This document shows positions 1 to 7,823 of a stretch of 64,000 nt of DNA, piece after piece. Source of the stretch: Roseovarius sp. (GTDB lineage: Bacteria; Pseudomonadota; Alphaproteobacteria; Rhodobacterales; Rhodobacteraceae). Every line of letters begins with the position of its first letter. Position 1 is the first letter of the stretch. Both the position numbers and the translations under genes were made by a program. The notes beneath the pieces are model-generated. The model worked only from the letters and a program-made list of their open reading frames with translations, was not told the DNA's origin and searched no databases. The stretch covers positions 310,001 through 374,000 of the forward strand of contig NZ_JAUCYU010000001.1 in NCBI RefSeq assembly GCF_030373445.1. Direction: 5' to 3'.

Positions 1-2684
1 CAGGGCGCGATATCGAGGGTCAGCTTGCCCGCCGTCAGCCGCTCGAGGTCGAGGATCTCGTCGATCAGCCCCGACAGCCGGTCGCTGTTGGCCATCGCCG
101 CCCCCACGATCTTGTGCCCCTTATCGTCGAGCGTCCCCAGCACACCGCCCCGGATCAGCGACAGCGTCCCCTTGATCGAGGTCAGCGGCGTGCGCAGCTC
201 GTGGCTGACCGTGGCAATGAACTCGGCCTGCATCCTCGCCACCCGGCGACTTTCGGTGATGTCCCGGATGATCGCGATGAACACCTTCTCGCCCCGCGTT
301 TCGACCTCCGACACCGCCAGCGCCACCGGGAAAGCTTCCCCGTTCCGGCGCAGCGCCTCCATCTCGCGCACCTGCCCCAGAAGCTCGGGGGCCCGGTCCG
401 ACAGGTACTCGGCCATGAACCCGCCTTCCAGCCCGCCCGCATCCGACGGGAACAGCGTCTTGACGTCCCGCCCGGTCACGTCCTCGGCCGGATAGCCGAA
501 CATGCTTTCCGAGGCCCGGTTGAACGACAGGATCGCGCCCTTGCGGTCCAGCGTGATGATGCTGTCGGCCACGTTGTCCAGCACGGCGGCGTTGCGCTTG
601 GCGGCATTGCCCAGCGCCTCCGCCGCGCGCCGGTCCTCGGTGACGTCGAGGTTCACCCCGGTCATCCGCACCGCCCGGCCCTGCTCGTCCCGCGACACCC
701 TTGCCACCGAGCGGAAGACCCGCGCGCCCTTCTCCGGGTTGTAGACCCGGAATTCCGACTCGAACGGCGTCGCATCGTCGGCCAGCGCCGCTTCGACCTC
801 CCTGGCCACCCGCGCCCTGTCGTCGGGGTTGAGAAGGTCCGGCCACGCGCCGATCGTCTCGTTGAACGACCGCGGCGACAGGCCGTAAAGCCGGAAATTG
901 CCATCGCTCCATTCCACCTTCCCGGTCGCCGGGTCGTAGGCCCAGATACCGATCTGCGCCACCTCGGTCGCCAGCTGCACGCGCTCCAGCGAATCCTGCA
1001 ACATCTGCGACGTCTTCCGCCGCTGGGTGATGTCGTTCATGATCGCGATGAACCCGGCATGCCGCCCGCCGGAATCCCAGATCGGGTTACAGCGCACCTC
1101 GGCCCAGAACGGCCGCTGGCCCATGTCGTACATCACGACCTCGACGTCGAACCCCTCGATCCGGTTCACCGCGTCTTGCATCTCGCCGATCACGTCCCTG
1201 TCCGACTCGGCCCCGAGGAACACCCGGCCGGGCATCTTGCCCACCACACCCTCGAGCGTGTAGCCGGTCATGTCGGTGAACGCCTCGTTGACCCACTCGA
1301 TCCGGGCGTCGGTGTCCATGATCAGCACCGAGTTGGTCGTCTGCCGTGCCACCTGGGACATCCGGTCCAGCGCGCGGGTCCGGTCCTGCACCCGCTCCTC
1401 CAGCGTCTTCTGAACCGCCTTCTGCGACCGAAAGCTCTCGCCCAGCCGCGCCGACATGTCGCGTAGCGACGTCGACAGCGTCTCGTATTCGGCGATGTTG
1501 CTCGTGGGAAAGGTCACGCCGGCATCCTGCCCCGACATGATCGACCCGGTCAGCCCGTCGCTCAGCCGCGCCAGCCGGCCGAGCGGCGCGCCCAGCCATT
1601 CGCTCAGCACCTTCGACCCGATCATCGCCAGCCCGATCGCGATGGCCAGCATCGTCATGTTCCATCGCCCGCCGGCCTCCATCTGCGCCACCAGCGCCCC
1701 CGCAGACACCTCCACCAGAAGCTCGCGGCCCGCCGCGTCGCCCTCCAGCGGAGTGCGAAGCACATACCGGCCCTCGCGCGTGCGCGTCATCGCCGGCATG
1801 TCGCCGGCCGGCTCCCAAAGCATCAGCCCGTCGTCAAGCCGGGTGATCTCGCCGGCGCGCCACGGGCTGCTGACCGATCCGATCAGCGCCTCGCTCTCGC
1901 CGTCGGGGCCAGTCAGGGCCAGCCCGATTTCCGCCTGCTGCGGCTGGTCGTGGGCCATGTTCGCCATGAACAGGCCGATATCGCGCTCATAGGCCGCCTC
2001 GATCTCCGAAAGGTCCCGCCCGGCCGCCAGTTCCTGCCGCGTCCAGTCAGTCAGCAGGGAGACCAGCGCATCCACGTGTTCCACCGCCTGCCGGTATTCG
2101 TGCCGGCTTTCCAGCACGGTCATCCCGGCGGCCGAAACGCTCGCAACCAGCACCAGCACATAGAACACCAGCGAATGGAACGAGGCCCGCGTGCCCGCCC
2201 GGAACGACGGCGGCAGCCAGCGCCGCAGCGCGATCAGCAGCAGGCCGGCGACCACCGCGTTGAACACGCCGTTCGTGGCCTGTTTCAGCGCGATCAACCC
2301 GGCCGACACGCTGTCCATCTCCATCGCGCCGCCGTAGAAGACCAGCGCCAGCGGGCATCCCGCGAAGATCCAGAACAGCGCGTCCGCCATGGCAAGGTTG
2401 GACACCCGGCGCGACAGCACGTAGACCGCCGCCGCCTCTGCGGTGAAGATGATCAGCGCATAGGGATGGCCCCAGGCATAGACCGTGTAGCAGGATCCCA
2501 TCAGCGCCACGACGCACCCGCCGGCCAGCCCGAACAGCCGCACGGCGATCAGCGCGAAGACCGACCCGAACACGAACGAGATCGGGGTGAACAGCGTCAG
2601 CGCCGCGGCATTGCCGGCATAAGCCAGCCCGGACAGCAGCAACAGCCCGGCCACACGCTCGATTACACTGGGTCCGGACGTCAC
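1..2684 (-). CDS. Membrane-bound multi-PAS sensor histidine kinase (3' end outside window)
   Basis: This is an inner-membrane sensor kinase that would autophosphorylate on His and pass phosphate to a receiver. The frame starts at a GTG (2684-2682) with a GGAG-type ribosome binding site about 10 nt upstream. It stays open to base 1, so the gene is cut by the window edge. The N-terminal ~190 residues are a string of hydrophobic helices. A periplasmic stretch, another membrane segment and a short linker follow. Three PAS domains lie at roughly residues 450-800, and then comes the HisKA H-box SHELRTPL with the phospho-accepting His near residue 828 (codon at 201-203). The ATPase domain, and any receiver domain, would be in the missing part. 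It is divergent from the response-regulator run at 3112 and shares a promoter region with a CtrA box. The sensed signal is unknown. Confidence 0.9.
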   Translation of the reverse strand, partial: MTSGPSVIERVAGLLLLSGLAYAGNAAALTLFTPISFVFGSVFALIAVRLFGLAGGCVVALMGSCYTVYAWGHPYALIIFTAEAAAVYVLSRRVSNLAMADALFWIFAGCPLALVFYGGAMEMDSVSAGLIALKQATNGVFNAVVAGLLLIALRRWLPPSFRAGTRASFHSLVFYVLVLVASVSAAGMTVLESRHEYRQAVEHVDALVSLLTDWTRQELAAGRDLSEIEAAYERDIGLFMANMAHDQPQQAEIGLALTGPDGESEALIGSVSSPWRAGEITRLDDGLMLWEPAGDMPAMTRTREGRYVLRTPLEGDAAGRELLVEVSAGALVAQMEAGGRWNMTMLAIAIGLAMIGSKVLSEWLGAPLGRLARLSDGLTGSIMSGQDAGVTFPTSNIAEYETLSTSLRDMSARLGESFRSQKAVQKTLEERVQDRTRALDRMSQVARQTTNSVLIMDTDARIEWVNEAFTDMTGYTLEGVVGKMPGRVFLGAESDRDVIGEMQDAVNRIEGFDVEVVMYDMGQRPFWAEVRCNPIWDSGGRHAGFIAIMNDITQRRKTSQMLQDSLERVQLATEVAQIGIWAYDPATGKVEWSDGNFRLYGLSPRSFNETIGAWPDLLNPDDRARVAREVEAALADDATPFESEFRVYNPEKGARVFRSVARVSRDEQGRAVRMTGVNLDVTEDRRAAEALGNAAKRNAAVLDNVADSIITLDRKGAILSFNRASESMFGYPAEDVTGRDVKTLFPSDAGGLEGGFMAEYLSDRAPELLGQVREMEALRRNGEAFPVALAVSEVETRGEKVFIAIIRDITESRRVARMQAEFIATVSHELRTPLTSIKGTLSLIRGGVLGTLDDKGHKIVGAAMANSDRLSGLIDEILDLERLTAGKLTLDIAP

Positions 2685-2876
2685 GCGGGATACTCCGAGA
2701 GGTTACATTCGATAGCGATACCAGTGAGTTTGGTAACGCGGCTCATTGACATGCTCCGCGCCCGACTTCCAGAGGGGACCGGCCGAACTTGCATTTCAGC
2801 ACCCGGGATGTTGCGCATATAAAACATTCACGCCTGAACAATGTGCCGGAAGAGACTCACACGCAAATGAGGATTG

Positions 2877-2892
2877 TTAAGGCGCGCTTAAC
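2877..2892. promoter_or_regulatory. Candidate CtrA binding box in the divergent promoter region 2685-3111
   Basis: The 427-base gap between the divergent kinase gene (start 2684) and response-regulator gene (start 3112) contains no convincing coding sequence and is more AT-rich than its surroundings. It holds TTAA-GGCGCGC-TTAAC, an exact match to the full CtrA consensus TTAA-N7-TTAAC. Because the surrounding 17 bases GTTAAGGCGCGCTTAAC have symmetric arms, the consensus reads on both strands. The box lies about 185 bases before the kinase start and 220 before the regulator start, so it could serve either promoter. The motif is seen; binding by CtrA is inferred from the alphaproteobacterial consensus. 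Confidence 0.7.
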
Positions 2893-3111
2893 ACTTTTTG
2901 ATTGTGCATTAAGGACACAGTTGTACCGGTCGCCAACGGATTTGTATCCCTCGGCACCGGCAAATTTCCGCACCCCCGGACCAACCGCCCGTTTCCTGCC
3001 GCATTTCGGCCAGAATGGACAAACAGAATACTCAAATCTGCCACACCCTAACCGAATTTTCGGTCCAGTTTTCGTCAAAAAACAACCAAAGGGTAACGAG
3101 CGAGGGCGCCG

Positions 3112-4080
3112 GTGCTACGTGTACTTAGTATTGAAGACGATCTGATCATGCAGGACATGATCGCTGCCACCCTTGAAACCAAGGGCGGCTACCGGGTCGA
3201 CTTCGCCGATACCGGCGCGCAGGGGCTGACCATGCTGACCGAGGGGTTGCGCAAGTTCGACTGCCTGCTGATCGACGTCAACCTGCCCGACATGACCGGT
3301 ATCGAGTTCACCGAGAGGGCCCGCGCCCTGCGCGGCTACGACGAGACCCCGATGATCGTGGTGACCAAGAGCGACGACGAGGCGACCATCGTCGATGCCT
3401 TCTGCGCCGGGGCCACCGACTTTCTCGCCAAGCCCTTCATCCCGTCCGAGCTGATCGCCCGGCTCAGCGTAGCCCAGCCGCAGGCCCGCTCGAAAACCGC
3501 CAACCTGCCCGCGCCGCGCCGCCAGACCCTGCCCGTTCTGGCCGGCGCCACCGGGCAGTCCTACCGCAGCAGCGAGGTCTTCCTGAACTTCCTGCACAGC
3601 CTCGATCCCGGCCAGGTGCGCAAGACGACCCTTCTTGCCGTCGACCATCTGGCCACCCGCGACATGGACGCGCCCGGGGGCGACCCCGAAAGCGTGCTTT
3701 CCGCGATCGTCAATGCCCTGGCCCGCGTCTTCGACCGCCAGCTCGTGATCTGTACCTCCATGACAGACCACCAGGTCGTGGCGGCGCTTTCCGCCCGGCC
3801 CGCCGAAACGCCCCTGGCCCTGACGCACCGGCTGGTCGAACAGATACAGGCCAGCCAGCGCAATGCCGGCGGCTGGACACCCGGTCTGATCGTCGGGAAC
3901 CCGATCACGCCTTCGATGTTCTTTGCAGACGAACCCTTGCGACTTCTCGAGCGCGCGCTCCTCAGCGTCGAACGCCGCCGTCGGGATCTGAACGTGGGGC
4001 GGACGGATGACAATGTCCTGCCTCTTCCGTCGCGCATCCGGCGAATGAGACGCAGCCGGACAGCCGACGATTTTGCCTGA
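3112..4080 (+). CDS. Response regulator with REC domain and a possible degenerate GGDEF-like output
   Basis: The protein has 322 residues. The N-terminal ~120 residues are a receiver domain with the acidic pocket EDD, the phospho-acceptor Asp55 in LIDVNLPDM and the conserved Lys107 in FLAKPF. The C-terminal ~180 residues have no DNA-binding helix-turn-helix. Their pattern (AVDHLATRD and later VICTSMTDHQVVAALS) faintly recalls a GGDEF fold that has lost its signature, so cyclase activity is not expected. Translation begins at a GTG with a purine-rich GCGAGGG upstream. It is the first gene of a run with the hybrid kinase, a second regulator and an Hpt protein, and is probably a partner of one of the two kinases. 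The output mode is unknown and may be protein-protein contact. Confidence 0.8.
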   Translation: MLRVLSIEDDLIMQDMIAATLETKGGYRVDFADTGAQGLTMLTEGLRKFDCLLIDVNLPDMTGIEFTERARALRGYDETPMIVVTKSDDEATIVDAFCAGATDFLAKPFIPSELIARLSVAQPQARSKTANLPAPRRQTLPVLAGATGQSYRSSEVFLNFLHSLDPGQVRKTTLLAVDHLATRDMDAPGGDPESVLSAIVNALARVFDRQLVICTSMTDHQVVAALSARPAETPLALTHRLVEQIQASQRNAGGWTPGLIVGNPITPSMFFADEPLRLLERALLSVERRRRDLNVGRTDDNVLPLPSRIRRMRRSRTADDFA

Positions 4081-4123
4081 CACCCGCCGTGGGATGCGTT
4101 CGTGATTGTAGTTGGTAAAAAAA

Positions 4124-6187
4124 ATGGTATCGAGTATGTTCAATGACGTTACGTCAAAGAGATTGGCCGCGATACGCGGCGCAAGGCATAAGACGGTGAA
4201 CAGCAGGCTGAAGGGCGAGCAGACCGGCACCGACGATGGCGCCATGGCGCATGAGGCGCTGAGACGGACCGATACGACCGGATCCGCGGCCCTTGTCGCG
4301 ACCCATACGTCCGACGTCGCCCTCACCTCCGATCATACCGGCCGCATCATCTGGGCCAACGCCGCCTTCGAGCGGCTCACGGGCTACGAGGCCGACGAGT
4401 ATATCGGCCAGAGACCCGGTGACCTGCTTCAGGGCCCCGAAACCGACCCCGCCACCGTGCGCCTCATCAGCCGCAAGCTCGCCAGTCACGAACCGGTCGA
4501 CGTGGAAATCCTCAACTACGCGAAATCCGGCGAACGCTACTGGCTGAACATGCTGATCAACCCGGTCTTCGACGCCTCCGGCCGGCTGACCAACTTCATC
4601 TCGATCCAGCAGGACATCACCCGCCACAAGCAGACCGAGATCGACCTCCAGCGCAGCCGCGACCAGCTCCGCATGGCGCTCGACTACGGCGCCCTGCCCT
4701 TCTGGGACCTCGAGCTCAACACCGGCCATTGCGAGTTCTCCGACAACTTCGCCACCCTGCTCGGCAGCACCCCCGGCCGCGACGGGCAGTTCGATTTCGA
4801 ATGGCTCACGCAACACGCCCACCCTTCCGAGCGGCGCTGGATGCACCGTGCCATGCTCCGCCACTACGCCGGCGAGGATCTCGACGTCACCTGCCGCTTC
4901 CGCCAGGAGGCCGGCACATGGATGTGGCTGCGCCTGCGCGGCCGCATCGTGCTTGATGAAACCGGCTTCCCCGTCCGCAGCCTCGGCGTCGTCAGCGACA
5001 TCACCAAGATCCAGTCCGAGCGCGTCCAGGCCGAGGAGCGCGACCGCCGCAAATCCGAGGCTTTGGCTCACACAACCCACGAAATCCGCAACCTTCTCAA
5101 CGGCATATCCGGCACCACCCAGGTTCTGCTCTGGTCCGACCTGTCCGAGGAGCACGCCAGTCTCGCCAACCGCATCCGCAAGAACTGCGAGATCCTGCAC
5201 GAGCTGGTCAACCACACGCTCGACCTCTCCCGCATCGAGGCCGGGCTGCTCACCCTGCATGCCGAGCCCTTCGCCGTTGCCTCCCTCGTCGACGAGGTGC
5301 GCGACACCCTCGTCGACCAGGCCGAGAACAAGGGCCTGCGCCTCGTCACCCGGGTCGACCCCTCGGTGCCCCGCCGCGTCATGGGCGACCGTGGCCGCAT
5401 CCGGCAGGTGCTGATCAACCTCACCGGCAACGCGGTCAAGTTCTCGTCGCATGGCGAGGTCTGCGTCTGCGCCGGCACCACCCCCGACGGCGACGTCGTC
5501 TTCAACGTCTGCGACGACGGCCCCGGCATCCCGCTGGCCGACCAACCGCACCTCTTCGAACGCTTCCGGCAGGTCGATGACGGCCGCAGCGGCGAGCGCG
5601 AGGGCTCGGGCCTCGGCCTGGCCATCTGCGCCGAGCTGGTGCGCCTGATGGGCGGCTCCATCTCGATCCACAGCGCCCCCGGCGCCGGCGCCACCTTCCG
5701 CATCGAGCTGCCCCTCGACCGGGTCGATGCCGAGGATGCGGCCGAGACCACCGCCGACACCGACCGCCCCGAGGAAATCCTCCAGCTCGCCATGGGCGAC
5801 GCCCGCATCCTGCTGGCCGAGGATGACGAGATCTCGCGCGGGGTCATCACCGAGATGCTGGGCCTGATGGGCATCACCAACATGCGCGCCGTCGACAGCG
5901 GCGACGTGGCCGTCGGCGCCGCCGGCCAGGAACGCTACGACCTGATGATCTTCGACCAGAACCTGCTGGGCATGAACGGCGCCACCGCCGTCCATACCAT
6001 CCGCGACGGGACCGGCCCCAACCGGCGCACCCCCGCACTGCTGATGTCCGGCAACGTGGGCGACCTGCCCGACCGCCTGCCCGAAAACGTGGCCGTGCTC
6101 TCCAAACCGCTGGAATGGCAGAAGCTCATCCGCCTCGTCAGCGACCTGGTCGCGGGCGGCACGCCGGCACAGGAACGGCGCGCCTGA
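4124..6187 (+). CDS. PAS-PAS hybrid sensor histidine kinase with C-terminal receiver domain
   Basis: This is a soluble hybrid kinase of about 687 residues with no membrane segment. The first PAS domain (about 60-165) closely follows the LOV pattern, with GYEADEYIG, LLQGPETDP, ILNYAKSGERYW and a terminal ISIQQDIT. The photoactive Cys of the LOV GxNCRFLQ motif is Gly99 here. A PAS_3-type domain follows at about 180-295. HisKA contains THEIRNLLNGI with His319, and the HATPase has N, DDGPGIP and GSGLGLAI boxes. The receiver (about 565-680) has Asp611 in FDQNLLGM and Lys in LSKPLE. The start is uncertain: ATG 4124 is used, but TTG 4112 and ATG 4136 are in frame and none has a clear ribosome binding site. 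The receiver could pass phosphate to the Hpt protein encoded downstream. Confidence 0.9.
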   Translation: MVSSMFNDVTSKRLAAIRGARHKTVNSRLKGEQTGTDDGAMAHEALRRTDTTGSAALVATHTSDVALTSDHTGRIIWANAAFERLTGYEADEYIGQRPGDLLQGPETDPATVRLISRKLASHEPVDVEILNYAKSGERYWLNMLINPVFDASGRLTNFISIQQDITRHKQTEIDLQRSRDQLRMALDYGALPFWDLELNTGHCEFSDNFATLLGSTPGRDGQFDFEWLTQHAHPSERRWMHRAMLRHYAGEDLDVTCRFRQEAGTWMWLRLRGRIVLDETGFPVRSLGVVSDITKIQSERVQAEERDRRKSEALAHTTHEIRNLLNGISGTTQVLLWSDLSEEHASLANRIRKNCEILHELVNHTLDLSRIEAGLLTLHAEPFAVASLVDEVRDTLVDQAENKGLRLVTRVDPSVPRRVMGDRGRIRQVLINLTGNAVKFSSHGEVCVCAGTTPDGDVVFNVCDDGPGIPLADQPHLFERFRQVDDGRSGEREGSGLGLAICAELVRLMGGSISIHSAPGAGATFRIELPLDRVDAEDAAETTADTDRPEEILQLAMGDARILLAEDDEISRGVITEMLGLMGITNMRAVDSGDVAVGAAGQERYDLMIFDQNLLGMNGATAVHTIRDGTGPNRRTPALLMSGNVGDLPDRLPENVAVLSKPLEWQKLIRLVSDLVAGGTPAQERRA

Positions 6188-6318
6188 CAGGCGAATATTT
6201 GCCGTTCGCGCAACCCTGGCGGTGCAACGCCACGAAAACGCCCAAATTGCGCCCTCAATATGAGCGACAGACTTTTAATTACTTAAGGGATTGCCCCTGC
6301 TTACGAAATGGAACCACG

Positions 6319-7287
6319 ATGATGAGAATTCTTGCCGTAGACGATGATCCCGTATTTCGCGAGATCCTCGAGTCCTACATGGACAGGCTGGGCTATCCCG
6401 ACGTCACCTACGCGATGTCCGGGCCCGAGGCACTGAAATCCATTCAAGCGGCTCCGCAGCCGTTCGACTGCTTCCTCTGCGACATCGAGATGCCCGGCAT
6501 GAACGGCATCGAGCTGGTCCGCAACATCCGCTCCACCGAAAGCGGCAAGCGTGCACCGGTGGTGATGATCACCTCGATGGGCGACCGCGACAGCGTCGAC
6601 GGCGCCTTCCAGGCCGGGGCCATCGACTACCTGTCGAAACCGCTCGACATCAACCAGCTCCGCGGCCGCCTCAGCGCCGTCGAGCGGATCGTCCGCGAAA
6701 GCCGCCGCTTCGAATCGATGAAGGCGATGCTGCGCGACCACGACGCGATCGAGCAGGGCATGCGCGATTTCGACGAGCCCGTGGCGCTGAACGATGTCGA
6801 CGGGGTCATGCATTACGTCGCGGTCAAGAACTATCTCGAAACTGTCGGCCGCCTGCGGATGATGAACCACGCCGCCATGTGCATCCACATCCGCAACGCC
6901 GAGAAGCTCTTCGGCCTGATGACCCGCACCGCCTTCATGGACATGCTGGGCGACGTGGCCGAAACCGCCCATGGCGAGCTGCAGACCATGCACCACATGT
7001 TCGCCTACGCGGGCTCGGGCGATTTCGTGGTCCTCCTCCCCCGCCTCGCGGCCATCGACCCGGGCGAGCTGGAGGCGCTGATCAACGTCGCGCTCGAACA
7101 GTTCTACGATCAGCTCGACGAGCCCGACGTGATGCGCCCGGTCGTCACCTGCGGCCCGGTCGTGCGCCCGGCGCTGCTGCAACTCGGCGACCCGGCGAGC
7201 ATGCTGGAAAAAGCCCGCTCGCTGGCGCAGTTCCCCCTGCCGCACAAGACCCAGGCCAAATCGATCCTTCAAACCGCAAGAGCATAA
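6319..7287 (+). CDS. Response regulator with REC domain and degenerate GGDEF-like domain
   Basis: The protein has 322 residues. The start chosen is the first of two adjacent ATGs (6319 and 6322), just before RILAVDDDP, with a GGAA-type site upstream; the frame is open further upstream but reads through intergenic sequence. The receiver has VDDD, phospho-acceptor Asp55 in CDIEMPGMNG and Lys in LSKPLD. The C-terminal half aligns by eye with a diguanylate cyclase core, but YAGSGDFVVLL stands where RYGGDEFAVLL is expected. The active-site Glu/Asp pair is therefore broken and catalysis is unlikely. It resembles the other regulator at 3112 in layout, which suggests duplication. It lies 13 bases before the Hpt gene and is probably co-transcribed with it. 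Confidence 0.8.
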   Translation: MMRILAVDDDPVFREILESYMDRLGYPDVTYAMSGPEALKSIQAAPQPFDCFLCDIEMPGMNGIELVRNIRSTESGKRAPVVMITSMGDRDSVDGAFQAGAIDYLSKPLDINQLRGRLSAVERIVRESRRFESMKAMLRDHDAIEQGMRDFDEPVALNDVDGVMHYVAVKNYLETVGRLRMMNHAAMCIHIRNAEKLFGLMTRTAFMDMLGDVAETAHGELQTMHHMFAYAGSGDFVVLLPRLAAIDPGELEALINVALEQFYDQLDEPDVMRPVVTCGPVVRPALLQLGDPASMLEKARSLAQFPLPHKTQAKSILQTARA

Positions 7288-7299
7288 ACGGGAGCAGAC

Positions 7300-7665
7300 A
7301 TGACACAGGCACAGATGGAAGATCTTGATCAGATCATGGCCCAGAGGCTGGCCAAGACGCGCGATCTCTTCCTGAAGGTTCTGGCCGAACGCGATCGCGA
7401 AATCGTCGAGGCCCGCCGCAAGGTGGAACAGGACGAGGCCCCGATCGATCTCGGCATGGCCGAGATCCGCTCGGTCTACCACCGCATCGCCGGATCCGCC
7501 GGCTCGCTGGGCTTCGCCGACTTCGGCGACCTGGCCTCGACCTTCGAGGCGACGATCGACAGCCTGCGCGAAGCCCGCCGCACCGATCCCACCGGCTGGG
7601 CCGCCGTCGTGCGTGATTCCGAGATCTTCCGGGCGCGCATCGCACAGCTTCTGCAGAACCGCTGA
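7300..7665 (+). CDS. Hpt-domain phosphotransfer protein
   Basis: This 121-residue all-helical protein carries the histidine phosphotransfer signature YHRIAGSAGSLGF, with the phospho-accepting His61 followed by the Gly-Ser-rich turn typical of the family. It would shuttle phosphate between the receiver of the hybrid kinase and the stand-alone receivers upstream, completing a His-Asp-His-Asp relay in the cytoplasm. The ATG is preceded by CGGGAG at good spacing. It is the last gene of the signalling run and a hairpin with a T-tract follows. The family is clear from the motif; its partners are inferred from position. Confidence 0.82.
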   Translation: MTQAQMEDLDQIMAQRLAKTRDLFLKVLAERDREIVEARRKVEQDEAPIDLGMAEIRSVYHRIAGSAGSLGFADFGDLASTFEATIDSLREARRTDPTGWAAVVRDSEIFRARIAQLLQNR

Positions 7666-7708
7666 TCACCGGCGATTCACGCAGAATTGAGTAAATGGCA
7701 GCACTTCC

Positions 7709-7741
7709 GGCCCGCGTACTGCGCGGGTCGGGGTATTTTTT
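7709..7741 (+). terminator. Rho-independent-type terminator after the phosphorelay run
   Basis: CCCGCG (7711-7716) pairs with CGCGGG (7722-7727) around the loop TACTG, and the flanks extend this to about 8 pairs including one G-U. Six T residues follow at 7736-7741. It lies between the Hpt gene and the caspase gene and so separates the signalling run from the protease run. The rest of the 158-base gap shows only the Shine-Dalgarno GGGGAGG at 7808-7814 that serves the caspase gene. Confidence 0.65.
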
Positions 7742-7823
7742 GCTATGAGATTTTACATAACCCGGCGTAAGCTGGCCCTCGGTTAATTTGTACGCATCGC
7801 GACTCCCGGGGAGGATGGCCTGC

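Noticed and set aside
4154..5995. A 613-codon minus-strand open frame opposite the hybrid kinase
   Set aside because: It lies wholly inside the kinase gene, has repetitive hydrophobic/acidic composition and no recognisable family.
6275..6286. TTAA-N4-TTAA before the second response regulator, considered as a CtrA site
   Set aside because: The spacing is 4 rather than 7, so it does not fit the CtrA consensus.
6319..7287. Active diguanylate cyclase
   Set aside because: The GGDEF signature is degraded to GSGDF and the surrounding catalytic residues are not kept.
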